DNA of 5,578 bases from assembly GCA_947451875.1 (NCBI GenBank), contig CANGBE010000110.1:1-5578 (forward strand). Reading direction: 5' to 3'. Below, piece by piece: positions 5,416 through 5,578 of this stretch (position 1 is its first letter; each line of letters starts with the position of its first letter). This stretch comes from Sphingomonadaceae bacterium (GTDB taxonomy: Bacteria > Pseudomonadota > Alphaproteobacteria > Sphingomonadales > Sphingomonadaceae). The position numbers were made by a program, and so were the translations under genes. The notes beneath the pieces are model-generated. The model saw only the letters and a list, made by a program, of their open reading frames with translations, ran no database searches and had not been told where the DNA came from.

Positions 5416-5578
5416 GGACAAGCCTGATTCCCCGCTGGCGAGCGCGGGATAACGCCGGAAGAAAAGCCCAAGCGGACGGGGGAACCGGCGCTGGTTTGGC
5501 CTGAACCGAACAGGCTTGGCTGGTGTGCCTGAATAGGCGAATGGCTGAAAAGCAGCACACCGGTTAGCTTATCAAGCT
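5416..5578 (+). other. Non-coding tail with several complementary segments
   Basis: No convincing gene is seen after the oxygenase stop. The only plus-strand ATG (5541) opens a frame of 8 codons. Complementary segments are frequent: CAAGCCTG (5419-5426) with CAGGCTTG (5511-5518); TTCCCC (5428-5433) with GGGGAA (5479-5484); CCCGC (5431-5435) with GCGGG (5444-5448), which competes with the previous pair; GGTGTGC (5522-5528) with GCACACC (5555-5561); and AGCTT (5566-5570) with AAGCT (5574-5578) at the window edge. It could be a 3' UTR, a leader of the next gene or a small RNA. I do not recognise a known RNA family, and no T-tract marks a terminator within the window. Confidence 0.4.

Noticed and set aside
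5363..5560. Minus-strand open frame of 65 codons over the oxygenase 3' end and tail
   Set aside because: It overlaps the conserved oxygenase C-terminus, starts with a non-ATG codon, and the product shows no recognisable features.
5416..5578. tRNA, tmRNA, RNase P RNA, SRP RNA, cobalamin or TPP riboswitch in the tail
   Set aside because: I looked for the conserved core motifs of these RNAs on both strands and did not find them.

Overview
The window looks like chromosomal DNA from an alphaproteobacterium, most probably a member of the Sphingomonadales (Sphingomonadaceae or Erythrobacteraceae). The basis is GC-rich coding sequence, an SSB with a long glycine-rich linker, a CBP3-type ubiquinol-cytochrome c chaperone overlapping a DUF177/YceD gene, and an OmlA-type BamE lipoprotein beside them. 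The lineage is inferred from protein character and gene order; there is no rRNA gene to confirm it.

Layout from left to right: (1) the last 34 codons of a membrane protein, probably FeoB (+), followed 12 bp later by ssb (+). (2) ssb meets, tail to tail with a 3-bp gap, a minus-strand pair: the cytochrome bc1 assembly chaperone and, overlapping it by 4 bp, YceD/DUF177. (3) Divergent from that pair is a bamE/omlA-type outer-membrane lipoprotein gene (+). (4) bamE converges on sthA (-), a soluble pyridine nucleotide transhydrogenase, with a perfect 9-bp hairpin between them. (5) Divergent from sthA is a Rieske non-haem iron oxygenase alpha subunit (+). (6) The last ~160 bases carry no convincing gene but contain several complementary segments that could fold as an RNA.

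Most of this is housekeeping: iron uptake, ssDNA binding, respiratory-complex assembly, a YceD protein linked to ribosome biogenesis, outer-membrane assembly and NAD(P)H balance. The accessory-looking part is the Rieske oxygenase. No beta subunit, ferredoxin or reductase gene is next to it, so its substrate and electron donor cannot be read from this window. The neighbouring transhydrogenase could in principle affect the reductant pool, but a functional link is only inference.

I did not find a clear previously undescribed system. The points that most deserve a second look are the fold-prone 3' tail after the oxygenase, the orphan oxygenase with a lengthened Rieske spacer, and substitutions at normally conserved positions in SSB and SthA. 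No gap between genes exceeds 300 bases.
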